A stretch of DNA of 64,000 nucleotides from positions 24,739,989 through 24,803,988 of the forward strand of contig JAQNBH010000003.1 in assembly GCA_028752905.1 (NCBI GenBank), given 5' to 3'. Positions 15,701-30,882 of the stretch are shown here, piece after piece (positions within the stretch are counted from its first letter, which is position 1; each line of letters begins with the position of its first letter). This DNA is from Cladorhizidae sp. MBARI D1340-BT2 (lineage: Eukaryota; Porifera; Demospongiae; Poecilosclerida; Cladorhizidae). The translations under genes were made by a program, and so were the position numbers. Under the pieces are notes generated by a model. It saw nothing but the letters and a program-made list of their open reading frames with translations. It was not told the origin of the DNA and did not search any database.

Positions 15701-18148
15701 ATGTAGTGGTTTTTCACTGGCAGGCCACCGCTTTGGCAACTGGAAAACGCCAGGAAAGATCGCAAACCTTACCACTTTAAATCACCATAACTTGCTAATA
15801 CTTAGAGTAATCAAAATTATGGCACGTACAAAAGACAGATAATTAGAAGGGCTATCCGGTGATATAAAAAATTTCTTTTTTGGGTAAAGTGTAGAAAAGT
15901 TATGAGCTTTACAGCAAAAAAGCAAGATTTTTGGGGGGAAAATGAGAAACATAGACCAAATTAGGGCATATCAAGATAGAGAACACATAATGAAACCTAT
16001 CATTCGAATCATATCAAGTCCATTACAGTGAAGTGTGCATAATATTATGGATGTTTGATATCAACAGAGAGCACAGGGAGAGACCTATCTTAATAGCTAT
16101 ATATCAAGTTTATACAGTGAAGTGTGGAGAATCTATGAAGCTAACCTGTTTAGCATCAAGATAGAGAACACATAGAGAAACCTATCTTGTGATTCTATGT
16201 ATGCAGAATATACGGATGTTTGGTATCAAGAGAGAGAACAGAGAGAGGCCTACCTTTAGAGCTATATATCAAGTCTATTCAGTGAAGTGTGGAGAATCTA
16301 TGAAGCTAACATGTTTAGCTCAAGATAGAGAACACTGAGAGATACCTATCTTGCAAGTCCACTACAGTGAAGTGTGCAGAATATATGGATGTTTGGTATC
16401 AAGAGAGAGCACTTAGAGAGTCCTATCTTAATAGCTATACATCAAGTCTATTCAGTGAAGTGTGGATAATCTACGAAGCTAAACATGTTTAGCATCAAGT
16501 AAGAGTACAATTCATAACTGCCCTAATTAACAAGACCAAAGTCCCAGATTTTGTCAACTGATAGAGAAGGCCCTTATCTGCAACATGTCAACAGATTATC
16601 AATAAATGTAGTGGTTTTTCACTGGCAGGCCACCGCTTTGGCAACTGGAAAACGCCAGGAAAGATCGCAAACCTTACCACTTCAAATCACCATAACTTGC
16701 TAATACTTAGAGTACTCAAAATTTTGGCACGTACAAAAGACAGATAATTAGAAGGGCTATCCGGTGATATAAAAAATTTCTTTTTTGGGTAAAGTGTAGA
16801 AAAGTTATGAGCTTTACGGCAAAAAAGCAAGATTTTTGGGGGGAAAATGAGAAACATAGACCAAATTAGGGCATATCAAGATAGAGAACACATAATGAAA
16901 CCTATCATTCGAATCATATCAAGTCCATTACAGTGAAGTGTGCATAATATTATGGATGTTTGATATCAACAGAGAGCACAGGGAGAGACCTATCTTAATA
17001 GCTATATATCAAGTTTATACAGTGAAGTGTGGAGAATCTATGAAGCTAACCTGTTTAGCATCAAGATAGAGAACACATAGAGAAACCTATCTTGTGATTC
17101 TATGTATGCAGAATATACGGATGTTTGGTATCAAGAGAGAGAACAGAGAGAGGCCTACCTTTAGAGCTATATATCAAGTCTATTCAGTGAAGTGTGGAGA
17201 ATCTATGAAGCTAACATGTTTAGCTCAAGATAGAGAACACTGAGAGATACCTATCTTGCAAGTCCACTACAGTGAAGTGTGCAGAATATATGGATGTTTG
17301 GTATCAAGAGAGAGCACTTAGAGAGTCCTATCTTAATAGCTATACATCAAGTCTATTCAGTGAAGTGTGGATAATCTACGAAGCTAAACATGTTTAGCAT
17401 CAAGTAAGAGTACAATTCATAACTGCCCTAATTAACAAGACCAAAGTCCCAGATTTTGGCAACTGATAGAGAAGACCCTTATCTGCAACATGTCAACAGA
17501 TTATCAATAAATGTAGTGGTTTTTCACTGGCAGGCCACCGCTTTGGCAACTGGAAAACGCCAGGAAAGATCGCAAACCTTACCACTTTAAATCACCATAA
17601 CTTGCTAATACTTAGAGTAATCAAAATTATGGCACGTACAAAAGACAGATAATTAGAAGGGCTATCCGGTGATATAAAAAATTTCTTTTTTGGGTAAAGT
17701 GTAGAAAAGTTATGAGCTTTACAGCAAAAAAGCAAGATTTTTGGGGGGAAAATGAGAAACATAGACCAAATTAGGGCATATCAAGATAGAGAACACATAA
17801 TGAAACCTATCATTCGAATCATATCAAGTCCATTACAGTGAAGTGTGCATAATATTATGGATGTTTGATATCAACAGAGAGCACAGGGAGAGACCTATCT
17901 TAATAGCTATATATCAAGTTTATACAGTGAAGTGTGGAGAATCTATGAAGCTAACCTGTTTAGCATCAAGATAGAGAACACATAGAGAAACCTATCTTGT
18001 GATTCTATGTATGCAGAATATACGGATGTTTGGTATCAAGAGAGAGAACAGAGAGAGGCCTACCTTTAGAGCTATATATCAAGTCTATTCAGTGAAGTGT
18101 GGAGAATCTATGAAGCTAACATGTTTAGCTCAAGATAGAGAACACTGA
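11814..18148 (+). repeat. Run of seven 905 bp monomers
   Basis: Seven consecutive starts are spaced exactly 905 bp apart (11814 to 18149). All carry the paired deletions acatagacc and gcatatc. Units at 12719, 15434 and 17244 also have tttacagc and attatggcac. The unit at 14529 has attatggcac but not acagc. Units at 13624 and 16339 have gtcaac and gtactcaaaa instead. The block is a local expansion of the 905 bp type, with at least one two-unit module (12719-14528 and 15434-17243) duplicated 2,715 bp apart. Confidence 0.87.
13624..14528 (+). repeat. Chimeric monomer (left half of one type, right half of another)
   Basis: The left part carries the markers of the 909 bp type seen at 5453-6361: gtcaac, cttcaaat, gtactcaaaa. 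The right part carries those of the 905 bp type seen at 4548-5452: aaaaaatttc, gtagaaaag, acatagacc, gcatatc and tcaagtttat. The switch lies between about 14006 and 14060, inside the core. The unit at 16339-17243 is the same chimera. Unequal crossover or gene conversion explains it; which of the two is not decidable from the sequence. Confidence 0.72.
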
Positions 18149-21100
18149 GAGATACCTATCTTGCAAGTCCACTACAGTGAAGTGTGCAGAATATATGGAT
18201 GTTTGGTATCAAGAGAGAGCACTTAGAGAGTCCTATCTTAATAGCTATACATCAAGTCTATTCAGTGAAGTGTGGATAATCTACGAAGCTAAACATGTTT
18301 AGCATCAAGTAAGAGTACAATTCATAACTGCCCTAATTAACAAGACCAAAGTCCCAGATTTTGTCAACTGATAGAGAAGGCCCTTATCTGCAACATGTCA
18401 ACAGATTATCAATAAATGTAGTGGTTTTTCACTGGCAGGCCACCGCTTTGGCAACTGGAAAACGCCAGGAAAGATCGCAAACCTTACCACTTCAAATCAC
18501 CATAACTTGCTAATACTTAGAGTACTCAAAATTTTGGCACGTACAAAAGACAGATAATTAGAAGGGCTATCCGGTGATATAAAAAATTTCTTTTTTGGGT
18601 AAAGTGTAGCAAAGTTATGAGCTTTACGGCAAAAAAGCAAGATTTTTGGGGGGAAAATGAGAAACATATAGACCAAATTAGGGCAAATATCAAGATAGAG
18701 AACACATAATGAAACCTATCATTCGAATCATATCAAGTCCATTACAGTGAAGTGTGCATAATATTATGGATGTTTGATATCAACAGAGAGCACAGGGAGA
18801 GACCTATCTTAATAGCTATATATCAAATTTATACAGTGAAGTGTGGAGAATCTATGAAGCTAACCTGTTTAGCATCAAGATAGAGAACACATAGAGAAAC
18901 CTATCTTGTGATTCTTTGTATGCAGAATATACGGATGTTTGGTATCAAGAGAGAGAACAGAGAGAGGCCTACCTTTAGAGCTATATATCAAGTCTATTCA
19001 GTGAAGTGTGGAGAAACTATGAAGCTAACATGTTTAGCTCAAGATAGAGAACACTGAGAGATACCTATCTTGCAAGTCCACTACAGTGAAGTGTGCAGAA
19101 TATATGGATGTTTGGTATCAAGAGAGAGCACTTAGAGAGTCCTATCTTAATAGCTATACATCAAGTCTATTCAGTGAAGTGTGGATAATCTACGAAGCTA
19201 AACATGTTTAGCATCAAGTAAGAGTACAATTCATAACTGCCCTAATTAACAAGACCAAAGTCCCAGATTTTGGCAACTGATAGAGAAGGCCCTTATCTGC
19301 AACATGTCAACAGATTATCAATAAATGTAGTGGTTTTTCACTGGCAGGCCACCGCTTTGGCAACTGGAAAACGCCAGGAAAGATCGCAAACCTTACCACT
19401 TCAAATCACCATAACTTGCTAATACTTAGAGTAATCAAAATTTTGGCACGTACAAAAGACAGATAATTAGAAGGGCTATCCGGTGATATAAAAAATTTCT
19501 TTTTTGGGTAAAGTGTAGCAAAGTTATGAGCTTTACGGCAAAAAAGCAAGATTTTTGGGGGGAAAATGAGAAACATATAGACCAAATTAGGGCAAATATC
19601 AAGATAGAGAACACATAATGAAACCTATCATTCGAATCATATCAAGTCCATTACAGTGAAGTGTGCATAATATTATGGATGTTTGATATCAACAGAGAGC
19701 ACAGGGAGAGACCTATCTTAATAGCTATATATCAAATTTATACAGTGAAGTGTGGAGAATCTATGAAGCTAACCTGTTTAGCATCAAGATAGAGAACACA
19801 TAGAGAAACCTATCTTGTGATTCTTTGTATGCAGAATATACGGATGTTTGGTATCAAGAGAGAGAACAGAGAGAGGCCTACCTTTAGAGCTATATATCAA
19901 GTCTATTCAGTGAAGTGTGGAGAATCTATGAAGCTAACATGTTTAGCTCAAGATAGAGAACACTGAGAGATACCTATCTTGCAAGTCCACTACAGTGAAG
20001 TGTGCAGAATATATGGATGTTTGGTATCAAGAGAGAGCACTTAGAGAGTCCTATCTTAATAGCTATACATCAAGTCTATTCAGTGAAGTGTGGATAATCT
20101 ACGAAGCTAAACATGTTTAGCATCAAGTAAGAGTACAATTCATAACTGCCCTAATTAACAAGACCAAAGTCCCAGATTTTGGCAACTGATAGAGAAGGCC
20201 CTTATCTGCAACATGTCAACAGATTATCAATAAATGTAGTGGTTTTTCACTGGCAGGCCACCGCTTTGGCAACTGGAAAACGCCAGGAAAGATCGCAAAC
20301 CTTACCACTTCAAATCACCATAACTTGCTAATACTTAGAGTAATCAAAATTTTGGCACGTACAAAAGACAGATAATTAGAAGGGCTATCCGGTGATATAA
20401 AAAATTTCTTTTTTGGGTAAAGTGTAGCAAAGTTATGAGCTTTACGGCAAAAAAGCAAGATTTTTGGGGAAAAAATGAGAAACATATAGACCAAATTAGG
20501 GCAAATATCAAGATAGAGAACACATAATGAAACCTATCATTCGAATCATATCAAGTCCATTACAGTGAAGTGTGCATAATATTATGGATGTTTGATATCA
20601 ACAGAGAGCACAGGGAGAGACCTATCTTAATAGCTATATATCAAGTTTATACAGTGAAGTGTGGAGAATCTATGAAGCTAACCTGTTTAGCATCAAGATA
20701 GAGAACACATAGAGAAACCTATCTTGTGATTCTATGTATGCAGAATATACGGATGTTTGGTATCAAGAGAGAGAACAGAGAGAGGCCTACCTTTAGAGCT
20801 ATATATCAAGTCTATTCAGTGAAGTGTGGAGAATCTATGAAGCTAACATGTTTAGCTCAAGATAGAGAACACTGAGAGATACCTATCTTGCAAGTCCACT
20901 ACAGTGAAGTGTGCAGAATATATGGATGTTTGGTATCAAGAGAGAGCACTTAGAGAGTCCTATCTTAATAGCTATACATCAAGTCTATTCAGTGAAGTGT
21001 GGATAATCTACGAAGCTAAACATGTTTAGCATCAAGTAAGAGTACAATTCATAACTGCCCTAATTAACAAGACCAAAGTCCCAGATTTTGTCAACTGATA

Positions 21101-24100
21101 GAGAAGGCCCTTATCTGCAACATGTCAACAGATTATCAATAAATGTAGTGGTTTTTCACTGGCAGGCCACCGCTTTGGCAACTGGAAAACGCCAGGAAAG
21201 ATCGCAAACCTTACCACTTCAAATCACCATAACTTGCTAATACTTAGAGTACTCAAAATTTTGGCACGTACAAAAGACAGATAATTAAAAGGGCTATCCG
21301 GTGATATAAAAATTTCTTTTTTGGGTAAAGTGTAGAAAAGTTATGAGCTTTACGGCAAAAAAGCAAGATTTTTGGGGGGAAAAATGAGAAACATATATAT
21401 AGACCAAATTAGGGCAAATATCAAGATAGAGAACACATAATGAAACCTATCATTCGAATCATATCAAGTCCATTACAGTGAAGTGTGCATAATATTATGG
21501 ATGTTTGATATCAACAGAGAGCACAGGGAGAGACCTATCTTAATAGCTATATATCAAGTTTATACAGTGAAGTGTGGAGAATCTATGAAGCTAACCTGTT
21601 TAGCATCAAGATAGAGAACACATAGAGAAACCTATCTTGTGATTCTATGTATGCAGAATATACGGATGTTTGGTATCAAGAGAGAGAACAGAGAGAGGCC
21701 TACCTTTAGAGCTATATATCAAGTCTATTCAGTGAAGTGTGGAGAATCTATGAAGCTAACATGTTTAGCTCAAGATAGAGAACACTGAGAGATACCTATC
21801 TTGCAAGTCCACTACAGTGAAGTGTGCAGAATATATGGATGTTTGGTATCAAGAGAGAGCACTTAGAGAGTCCTATCTTAATAGCTATACATCAAGTCTA
21901 TTCAGTGAAGTGTGGATAATCTACGAAGCTAAACATGTTTAGCATCAAGTAAGAGTACAATTCATAACTGCCCTAATTAACAAGACCAAAGTCCCAGATT
22001 TTGTCAACTGATAGAGAAGGCCCTTATCTGCAACATGTCAACAGATTATCAATAAATGTAGTGGTTTTTCACTGGCAGGCCACCGCTTTGGCAACTGGAA
22101 AACGCCAGGAAAGATCGCAAACCTTACCACTTCAAATCACCATAACTTGCTAATACTTAGAGTACTCAAAATTTTGGCACGTACAAAAGACAGATAATTA
22201 GAAGGGCTATCCGGTGATATAAAAAATTTCTTTTTTGGGTAAAGTGTAGCAAAGTTATGAGCTTTACGGCAAAAAAGCAAGATTTTTGGGGGGAAAATGA
22301 GAAACATATAGACCAAATTAGGGCAAATATCAAGATAGAGAACACATAATGAAACCTATCATTCGAATCATATCAAGTCCATTACAGTGAAGTGTGCATA
22401 ATATTATGGATGTTTGATATCAACAGAGAGCACAGGGAGAGACCTATCTTAATAGCTATATATCAAATTTATACAGTGAAGTGTGGAGAATCTATGAAGC
22501 TAACCTGTTTAGCATCAAGATAGAGAACACATAGAGAAACCTATCTTGTGATTCTATGTATGCAGAATATACGGATGTTTGGTATCAAGAGAGAGAACAG
22601 AGAGAGGCCTACCTTTAGAGCTATATATCAAGTCTATTCAGTGAAGTGTGGAGAATCTATGAAGCTAACATGTTTAGCTCAAGATAGAGAACACTGAGAG
22701 ATACCTATCTTGCAAGTCCACTACAGTGAAGTGTGCAGAATATATGGATGTTTGGTATCAAGAGAGAGCACTTAGAGAGTCCTATCTTAATAGCTATACA
22801 TCAAGTCTATTCAGTGAAGTGTGGATAATCTACGAAGCTAAACATGTTTAGCATCAAGTAAGAGTACAATTCATAACTGCCCTAATTAACAAGACCAAAG
22901 TCCCAGATTTTGGCAACTGATAGAGAAGGCCCTTATCTGCAACATGTCAACAGATTATCAATAAATGTAGTGGTTTTTCACTGGCAGGCCACCGCTTTGG
23001 CAACTGGAAAACGCCAGGAAAGATCGCAAACCTTACCACTTCAAATCACCATAACTTGCTAATACTTAGAGTAATCAAAATTTTGGCACGTACAAAAGAC
23101 AGATAATTAGAAGGGCTATCCGGTGATATAAAAAATTTCTTTTTTCGGTAAAGTGTAGAAAAGTTATGAGCTTTACGGCAAAAAAGCATTATTTTTGGGG
23201 GGGAAATGAGAAACATATAGACCAAATTAGGGCAAATATCAAGATAGAGAACACATAATGAAACCTATCATTCGAATCATATCAAGTCCATTACAGTGAA
23301 GTGTGCATAATATTATGGATGTTTGATATCAACAGAGAGCACAGGGAGAGACCTATCTTAATAGCTATATATCAAGTTTATACAGTGAAGTGTGGAGAAT
23401 CTATGAAGCTAACCTGTTTAGCATCAAGATAGAGAACACATAGAGAAACCTATCTTGTGATTCTATATATGCAGAATATACGGATGTTTGGTATCAAGAG
23501 AGAGAACAGAGAGAGGCCTACCTTTAGAGCTATATATCAAGTCTATTCAGTGAAGTGTGGAGAATCTATGAAGCTAACATGTTTAGCTCAAGATAGAGAA
23601 CACTGAGAGATACCTATCTTGCAAGTCCACTACAGTGAAGTGTGCAGAATATATGGATGTTTGGTATCAAGAGAGAGCACTTAGAGAGTCCTATCTTAAT
23701 AGCTATACATCAAGTCTATTCAGTGAAGTGTGGATAATCTACGAAGCTAAACATGTTTAGCATCAAGTAAGAGTACAATTCATAACTGCCCTAATTAACA
23801 AGACCAAAGTCCCAGATTTTGTCAACTGATAGAGAAGGCCCTTATCTGCAACATGTCAACAGATTATCAATAAATGTAGTGGTTTTTCACTGGCAGGCCA
23901 CCGCTTTGGCAACTGGAAAACGCCAGGAAAGATCGCAAACCTTACCACTTCAAATCACCATAACTTGCTAATACTTAGAGTAATCAAAATTTTGGCACGT
24001 ACAAAAGACAGATAATTAGAAGGGCTCTCCGGTGATATAAATAATTTCTTTTTTGGGTAAAGTGTAGAAAAGTTATGAGCTTTACGGCAAAAAAGCAATA

Positions 24101-27100
24101 TTTTTGGGGGGGAAATGAGAAACATATAGACCAAATTAGGGCAAATATCAAGATAGAGAACACATAATGAAACCTATCATTCGAATCATATCAAGTCCAT
24201 TACAGTGAAGTGTGCAGAATATTATGGATGTTTGATATCAACAGAGAGCACAGGGAGAGACCTATCTTAATAGCTATATATCAAGTTTATACAGTGAAGT
24301 GTGGAGAATCTATGAAGCTAACCTGTTTAGCATCAAGATAGAGAACACATAGAGAAACCTATCTTGTGATTCTATGTATGCAGAATATACGGATGTTTGG
24401 TATCAAGAGAGAGAACAGAGAGAGGCCTACCTTTAGAGCTATATATCAAGTCTATTCAGTGAAGTGTGGAGAATCTATGAAGCTAACATGTTTAGCTCAA
24501 GATAGAGAACACTGAGAGATACCTATCTTGCAAGTCCACTACAGTGAAGTGTGCAGAATATATGGATGTTTGGTATCAAGAGAGAGCACTTAGAGAGTCC
24601 TATCTTAATAGCTATACATCAAGTCTATTCAGTGAAGTGTGGATAATCTACGAAGCTAAACATGTTTAGCATCAAGTAAGAGTACAATTCATAACTGCCC
24701 TAATTAACAAGACCAAAGTCCCAGATTTTGTCAACTGATAGAGAAGGCCCTTATCTGCAACATGTCAACAGATTATCAATAAATGTAGTGGTTTTTCACT
24801 GGCAGGCCACCGCTTTGGCAACTGGAAAACGCCAGGAAAGATCGCAAACCTTACCACTTCAAATCACCATAACTTGCTAATACTTAGAGTAATCAAAATT
24901 TTGGCACGTACAAAAGACAGATAATTAGAAGGGCTATCCGGTGATATAAAAAATTTCTTTTTTCGGTAAAGTGTAGAAAAGTTATGAGCTTTACGGCAAA
25001 AAAGCAATATTTTTGGGGGGGAAATGAGAAACATATAGACCAAATTAGGGCAAATATCAAGATAGAGAACACATAATGAAACCTATCATTCGAATCATAT
25101 CAAGTCCATTACAGTGAAGTGTGCAGAATATTATGGATGTTTGATATCAACAGAGAGCACAGGGAGAGACCTATCTTAATAGCTATATATCAAGTTTATA
25201 CAGTGAAGTGTGGAGAATCTATGAAGCTAACCTGTTTAGCATCAAGATAGAGAACACATAGAGAAACCTATCTTGTGATTCTATGTATGCAGAATATACG
25301 GATGTTTGGTATCAAGAGAGAGAACAGAGAGAGGCCTACCTTTAGAGCTATATATCAAGTCTATTCAGTGAAGTGTGGAGAATCTATGAAGCTAACATGT
25401 TTAGCTCAAGATAGAGAACACTGAGAGATACCTATCTTGCAAGTCCACTACAGTGAAGTGTGCAGAATATATGGATGTTTGGTATCAAGAGAGAGCACTT
25501 AGAGAGTCCTATCTTAATAGCTATACATCAAGTCTATTCAGTGAAGTGTGGATAATCTACGAAGCTAAACATGTTTAGCATCAAGTAAGAGTACAATTCA
25601 TAACTGCCCTAATTAACAAGACCAAAGTCCCAGATTTTGTCAACTGATAGAGAAGGCCCTTATCTGCAACATGTCAACAGATTATCAATAAATGTAGTGG
25701 TTTTTCACTGGCAGGCCACCGCTTTGGCAACTGGAAAACGCCAGGAAAGATCGCAAACCTTACCACTTCAAATCACCATAACTTGCTAATACTTAGAGTA
25801 ATCAAAATTTTGGCACGTACAAAAGACAGATAATTAGAAGGGCTATCCGGTGATATAAAAAATTTCTTTTTTGGGTAAAGTGTAGCAAAGTTATGAGCTT
25901 TACGGCAAAAAAGCAATATTTTTGGGGGGGAAATGAGAAACATATAGACCAAATTAGGGCAAATATCAAGATAGAGAACACATAATGAAACCTATCATTC
26001 GAATCATATCAAGTCCATTACAGTGAAGTGTGCAGAATATTATGGATGTTTGATATCAACAGAGAGCACAGGGAGAGACCTATCTTAATAGCTATATATC
26101 AAGTTTATACAGTGAAGTGTGGAGAATCTATGAAGCTAACCTGTTTAGCATCAAGATAGAGAACACATAGAGAAACCTATCTTGTGATTCTATGTATGCA
26201 GAATATACGGATGTTTGGTATCAAGAGAGAGAACAGAGAGAGGCCTACCTTTAGAGCTATATATCAAGTCTATTCAGTGAAGTGTGGAGAATCTATGAAG
26301 CTAACATGTTTAGCTCAAGATAGAGAACACTGAGAGATACCTATCTTGCAAGTCCACTACAGTGAAGTGTGCAGAATATATGGATGTTTGGTATCAAGAG
26401 AGAGCACTTAGAGAGTCCTATCTTAATAGCTATACATCAAGTCTATTCAGTGAAGTGTGGATAATCTACGAAGCTAAACATGTTTAGCATCAAGTAAGAG
26501 TACAATTCATAACTGCCCTAATTAACAAGACCAAAGTCCCAGATTTTGTCAACTGATAGAGAAGGCCCTTATCTGCAACATGTCAACAGATTATCAATAA
26601 ATGTAGTGGTTTTTCACTGGCAGGCCACCGCTTTGGCAACTGGAAAACGCCAGGAAAGATCGCAAACCTTACCACTTCAAATCACCATAACTTGCTAATA
26701 CTTAGAGTAATCAAAATTTTGGCACGTACAAAAGACAGATAATTAGAAGGGCTATCCGGTGATATAAAAAATTTCTTTTTTGGGTAAAGTGTAGAAAAGT
26801 TATGAGCTTTACGGCAAAAAAGCAATATTTTTGGGGGGAAAATGAGAAACATATAGACCAAATTAGGGCAAATATCAAGATAGAGAACACATAATGAAAC
26901 CTATCATTCGAATCATATCAAGTCCATTACAGTGAAGTGTGCAGAATATTATGGATGTTTGATATCAACAGAGAGCACAGGGAGAGACCTATCTTAATAG
27001 CTATATATCAAGTTTATACAGTGAAGTGTGGAGAATCTATGAAGCTAACCTGTTTAGCATCAAGATAGAGAACACATAGAGAAACCTATCTTGTGATTCT

Positions 27101-29060
27101 ATGTATGCAGAATATACGGATGTTTGGTATCAAGAGAGAGAACAGAGAGAGGCCTACCTTTAGAGCTATATATCAAGTCTATTCAGTGAAGTGTGGAGAA
27201 TCTATGAAGCTAACATGTTTAGCTCAAGATAGAGAACACTGAGAGATACCTATCTTGCAAGTCCACTACAGTGAAGTGTGCAGAATATATGGATGTTTGG
27301 TATCAAGAGAGAGCACTTAGAGAGTCCTATCTTAATAGCTATACATCAAGTCTATTCAGTGAAGTGTGGATAATCTACGAAGCTAAACATGTTTAGCATC
27401 AAGTAAGAGTACAATTCATAACTGCCCTAATTAACAAGACCAAAGTCCCAGATTTTGGCAACTGATAGAGAAGGCCCTTATCTGCAACATGTCAACAGAT
27501 TATCAATAAATGTAGTGGTTTTTCACTGGCAGGCCACCGCTTTGGCAACTGGAAAACGCCAGGAAAGATCGCAAACCTTACCACTTCAAATCACCATAAC
27601 TTGCTAATACTTAGAGTAATCAAAATTTTGGCACGTACAAAAGACAGATAATTAGAAGGGCTATCCGGTGATATAAAAAATTTCTTTTTTGGGTAAAGTG
27701 TAGCAAAGTTATGAGCTTTACGGCAAAAAAGCAATATTTTTGGGGGGGAAATGAGAAACATATAGACCAAATTAGGGCAAATATCAAGATAGAGAACACA
27801 TAATGAAACCTATCATTCGAATCATATCAAGTCCATTACAGTGAAGTGTGCAGAATATTATGGATGTTTGATATCAACAGAGAGCACAGGGAGAGACCTA
27901 TCTTAATAGCTATATATCAAGTTTATACAGTGAAGTGTGGAGAATCTATGAAGCTAACCTGTTTAGCATCAAGATAGAGAACACATAGAGAAACCTATCT
28001 TGTGATTCTATGTATGCAGAATATACGGATGTTTGGTATCAAGAGAGAGAACAGAGAGAGGCCTACCTTTAGAGCTATATATCAAGTCTATTCAGTGAAG
28101 TGTGGAGAATCTATGAAGCTAACATGTTTAGCTCAAGATAGAGAACACTGAGAGATACCTATCTTGCAAGTCCACTACAGTGAAGTGTGCAGAATATATG
28201 GATGTTTGGTATCAAGAGAGAGCACTTAGAGAGTCCTATCTTAATAGCTATACATCAAGTCTATTCAGTGAAGTGTGGATAATCTACGAAGCTAAACATG
28301 TTTAGCATCAAGTAAGAGTACAATTCATAACTGCCCTAATTAACAAGACCAAAGTCCCAGATTTTGGCAACTGATAGAGAAGGCCCTTATCTGCAACATG
28401 TCAACAGATTATCAATAAATGTAGTGGTTTTTCACTGGCAGGCCACCGCTTTGGCAACTGGAAAACGCCAGGAAAGATCGCAAACCTTACCACTTCAAAT
28501 CACCATAACTTGCTAATACTTAGAGTAATCAAAATTTTGGCACGTACAAAAGACAGATAATTAGAAGGGCTATCCGGTGATATAAAAAATTTCTTTTTTC
28601 TGTAAAGTGTAGAAAAGTTATGAGCTTTACGGCAAAAAAGCAAGATTTTTGGGGGGGAAATGAGAAACATATAGACCAAATTAGGGCAAATATCAAGATA
28701 GAGAACACATAATGAAACCTATCATTCGAATCATATCAAGTCCATTACAGTGAAGTGTGCATAATATTATGGATGTTTGATATCAACAGAGAGCACAGGG
28801 AGAGACCTATCTTAATAGCTATATATCAAGTTTATACAGTGAAGTGTGGAGAATCTATGAAGCTAACCTGTTTAGCATCAAGATAGAGAACACATAGAGA
28901 AACCTATCTTGTGATTCTATGTATGCAGAATATACGGATGTTTGGTATCAAGAGAGAGAACAGAGAGAGGCCTACCTTTAGAGCTATATATCAAGTCTAT
29001 TCAGTGAAGTGTGGAGAATCTATGAAGCTAACATGTTTAGCTCAAGATAGAGAACACTGA

Positions 29061-29973
29061 GAGATACCTATCTTGCAAGTCCACTACAGTGAAGTGTGCA
29101 GAATATATGGATGTTTGGTATCAAGAGAGAGCACTTAGAGAGTCCTATCTTAATAGCTATACATCAAGTCTATTCAGTGAAGTGTGGATAATCTACGAAG
29201 CTAAACATGTTTAGCATCAAGTAAGAGTACAATTCATAACTGCCCTAATTAACAAGACCAAAGTCCCAGATTTTGTCAACTGATAGAGAAGGCCCTTATC
29301 TGCAACATGTCAACAGATTATCAATAAATGTAGTGGTTTTTCACTGGCAGGCCACCGCTTTGGCAACTGGAAAACGCCAGGAAAGATCGCAAATCTTACC
29401 ACTTCAAATCACCATAACTTGCTAATACTTAGAGTAATCAAAATTTTGGCACGTACAAAAGACAGATAATTAGAAGGGCTATCCGGTGATATAAAAAATT
29501 TCTTTTTTGGGTAAAGTGTAGCAAAGTTATGAGCTTTACGGCAAAAAAGCAATATTTTTGGGGGGGAAATGAGAAACATATATATAGACCAAATTAGGGC
29601 AAATATCAAGATAGAGAACACATAATGAAACCTATCATTCGAATCATATCAAGTCCATTACAGTGAAGTGTGCAGAATATTATGGATGTTTGATATCAAC
29701 AGAGAGCACAGGGAGAGACCTATCTTAATAGCTATATATCAAGTTTATACAGTGAAGTGTGGAGAATCTATGAAGCTAACCTGTTTAGCATCAAGATAGA
29801 GAACACATAGAGAAACCTATCTTGTGATTCTATGTATGCAGAATATACGGATGTTTGGTATCAAGAGAGAGAACAGAGAGAGGCCTACCTTTAGAGCTAT
29901 ATATCAAGTCTATTCAGTGAAGTGTGGAGAATCTATGAAGCTAACATGTTTAGCTCAAGATAGAGAACACTGA
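29061..29973 (+). repeat. 913 bp monomer with extra TATA (marker unit)
   Basis: The unit has acatatatatagacc near 29577 in place of acatatagacc, a 4 bp gain. The same marker is in units at 20876, 33612, 36343 and 39074 (the last one holds the inserted element). With a nearby variant it opens a chance 70-codon frame on the minus strand (29409-29621). That frame recurs at 33960-34172, 36691-36903 and 40199-40411. I do not regard it as a gene. It appears only in the marker units, has no upstream context, and its composition is that of translated AT-rich repeat. Confidence 0.85.
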
Positions 29974-30882
29974 GAGATACCTATCTTGCAAGTCCACTAC
30001 AGTGAAGTGTGCAGAATATATGGATGTTTGGTATCAAGAGAGAGCACTTAGAGAGTCCTATCTTAATAGCTATACATCAAGTCTATTCAGTGAAGTGTGG
30101 ATAATCTACGAAGCTAAACATGTTTAGCATCAAGTAAGAGTACAATTCATAACTGCCCTAATTAACAAGACCAAAGTCCCAGATTTTGTCAACTGATAGA
30201 GAAGGCCCTTATCTGCAACATGTCAACAGATTATCAATAAATGTAATGGTTTTTCACTGGCAGGCCACCGCTTTGGCAACTGGAAAACGCCAGGAAAGAT
30301 CGCAAACCTTACCACTTCAAATCACCATAACTTGCTAATACTTGGTGTACTCAAAATTTTGGCACGTACAAAAGACAGATAATTAGAAGGGCTATCCGGT
30401 GATATAAAAAATTTCTTTTTTGGGTAAAGTGTAGCAAAGTTATGAGCTTTACGGCAAAAAAGCAAGATTTTTGGGGGGGAAATGAGAAACATATAGACCA
30501 AATTAGGGCAAATATCAAGATAGAGAACACATAATGAAACCTATCATTCGAATCATATCAAGTCCATTACAGTGAAGTGTGCAGAATATTATGGATGTTT
30601 GATATCAACAGAGAGCACAGGGAGAGACCTATCTTAATAGCTATATATCAAGTTTATACAGTGAAGTGTGGAGAATCTATGAAGCTAACCTGTTTAGCAT
30701 CAAGATAGAGAACACATAGAGAAACCTATCTTGTGATTCTATGTATGCAGAATATACGGATGTTTGGTATCAAGAGAGAGAACAGAGAGAGGCCTACCTT
30801 TAGAGCTATATATCAAGTCTATTCAGTGAAGTGTGGAGAATCTATGAAGCTAACATGTTTAGCTCAAGATAGAGAACACTGA

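Noticed and set aside
29409..29621. 70-codon minus-strand reading frame, repeated at 33960, 36691 and 40199
   Set aside because: It exists only in the satellite units with the 4 bp TATA gain, lies in the core, is disrupted in all other units and resembles no protein family I know. It is a chance frame copied with the repeat.
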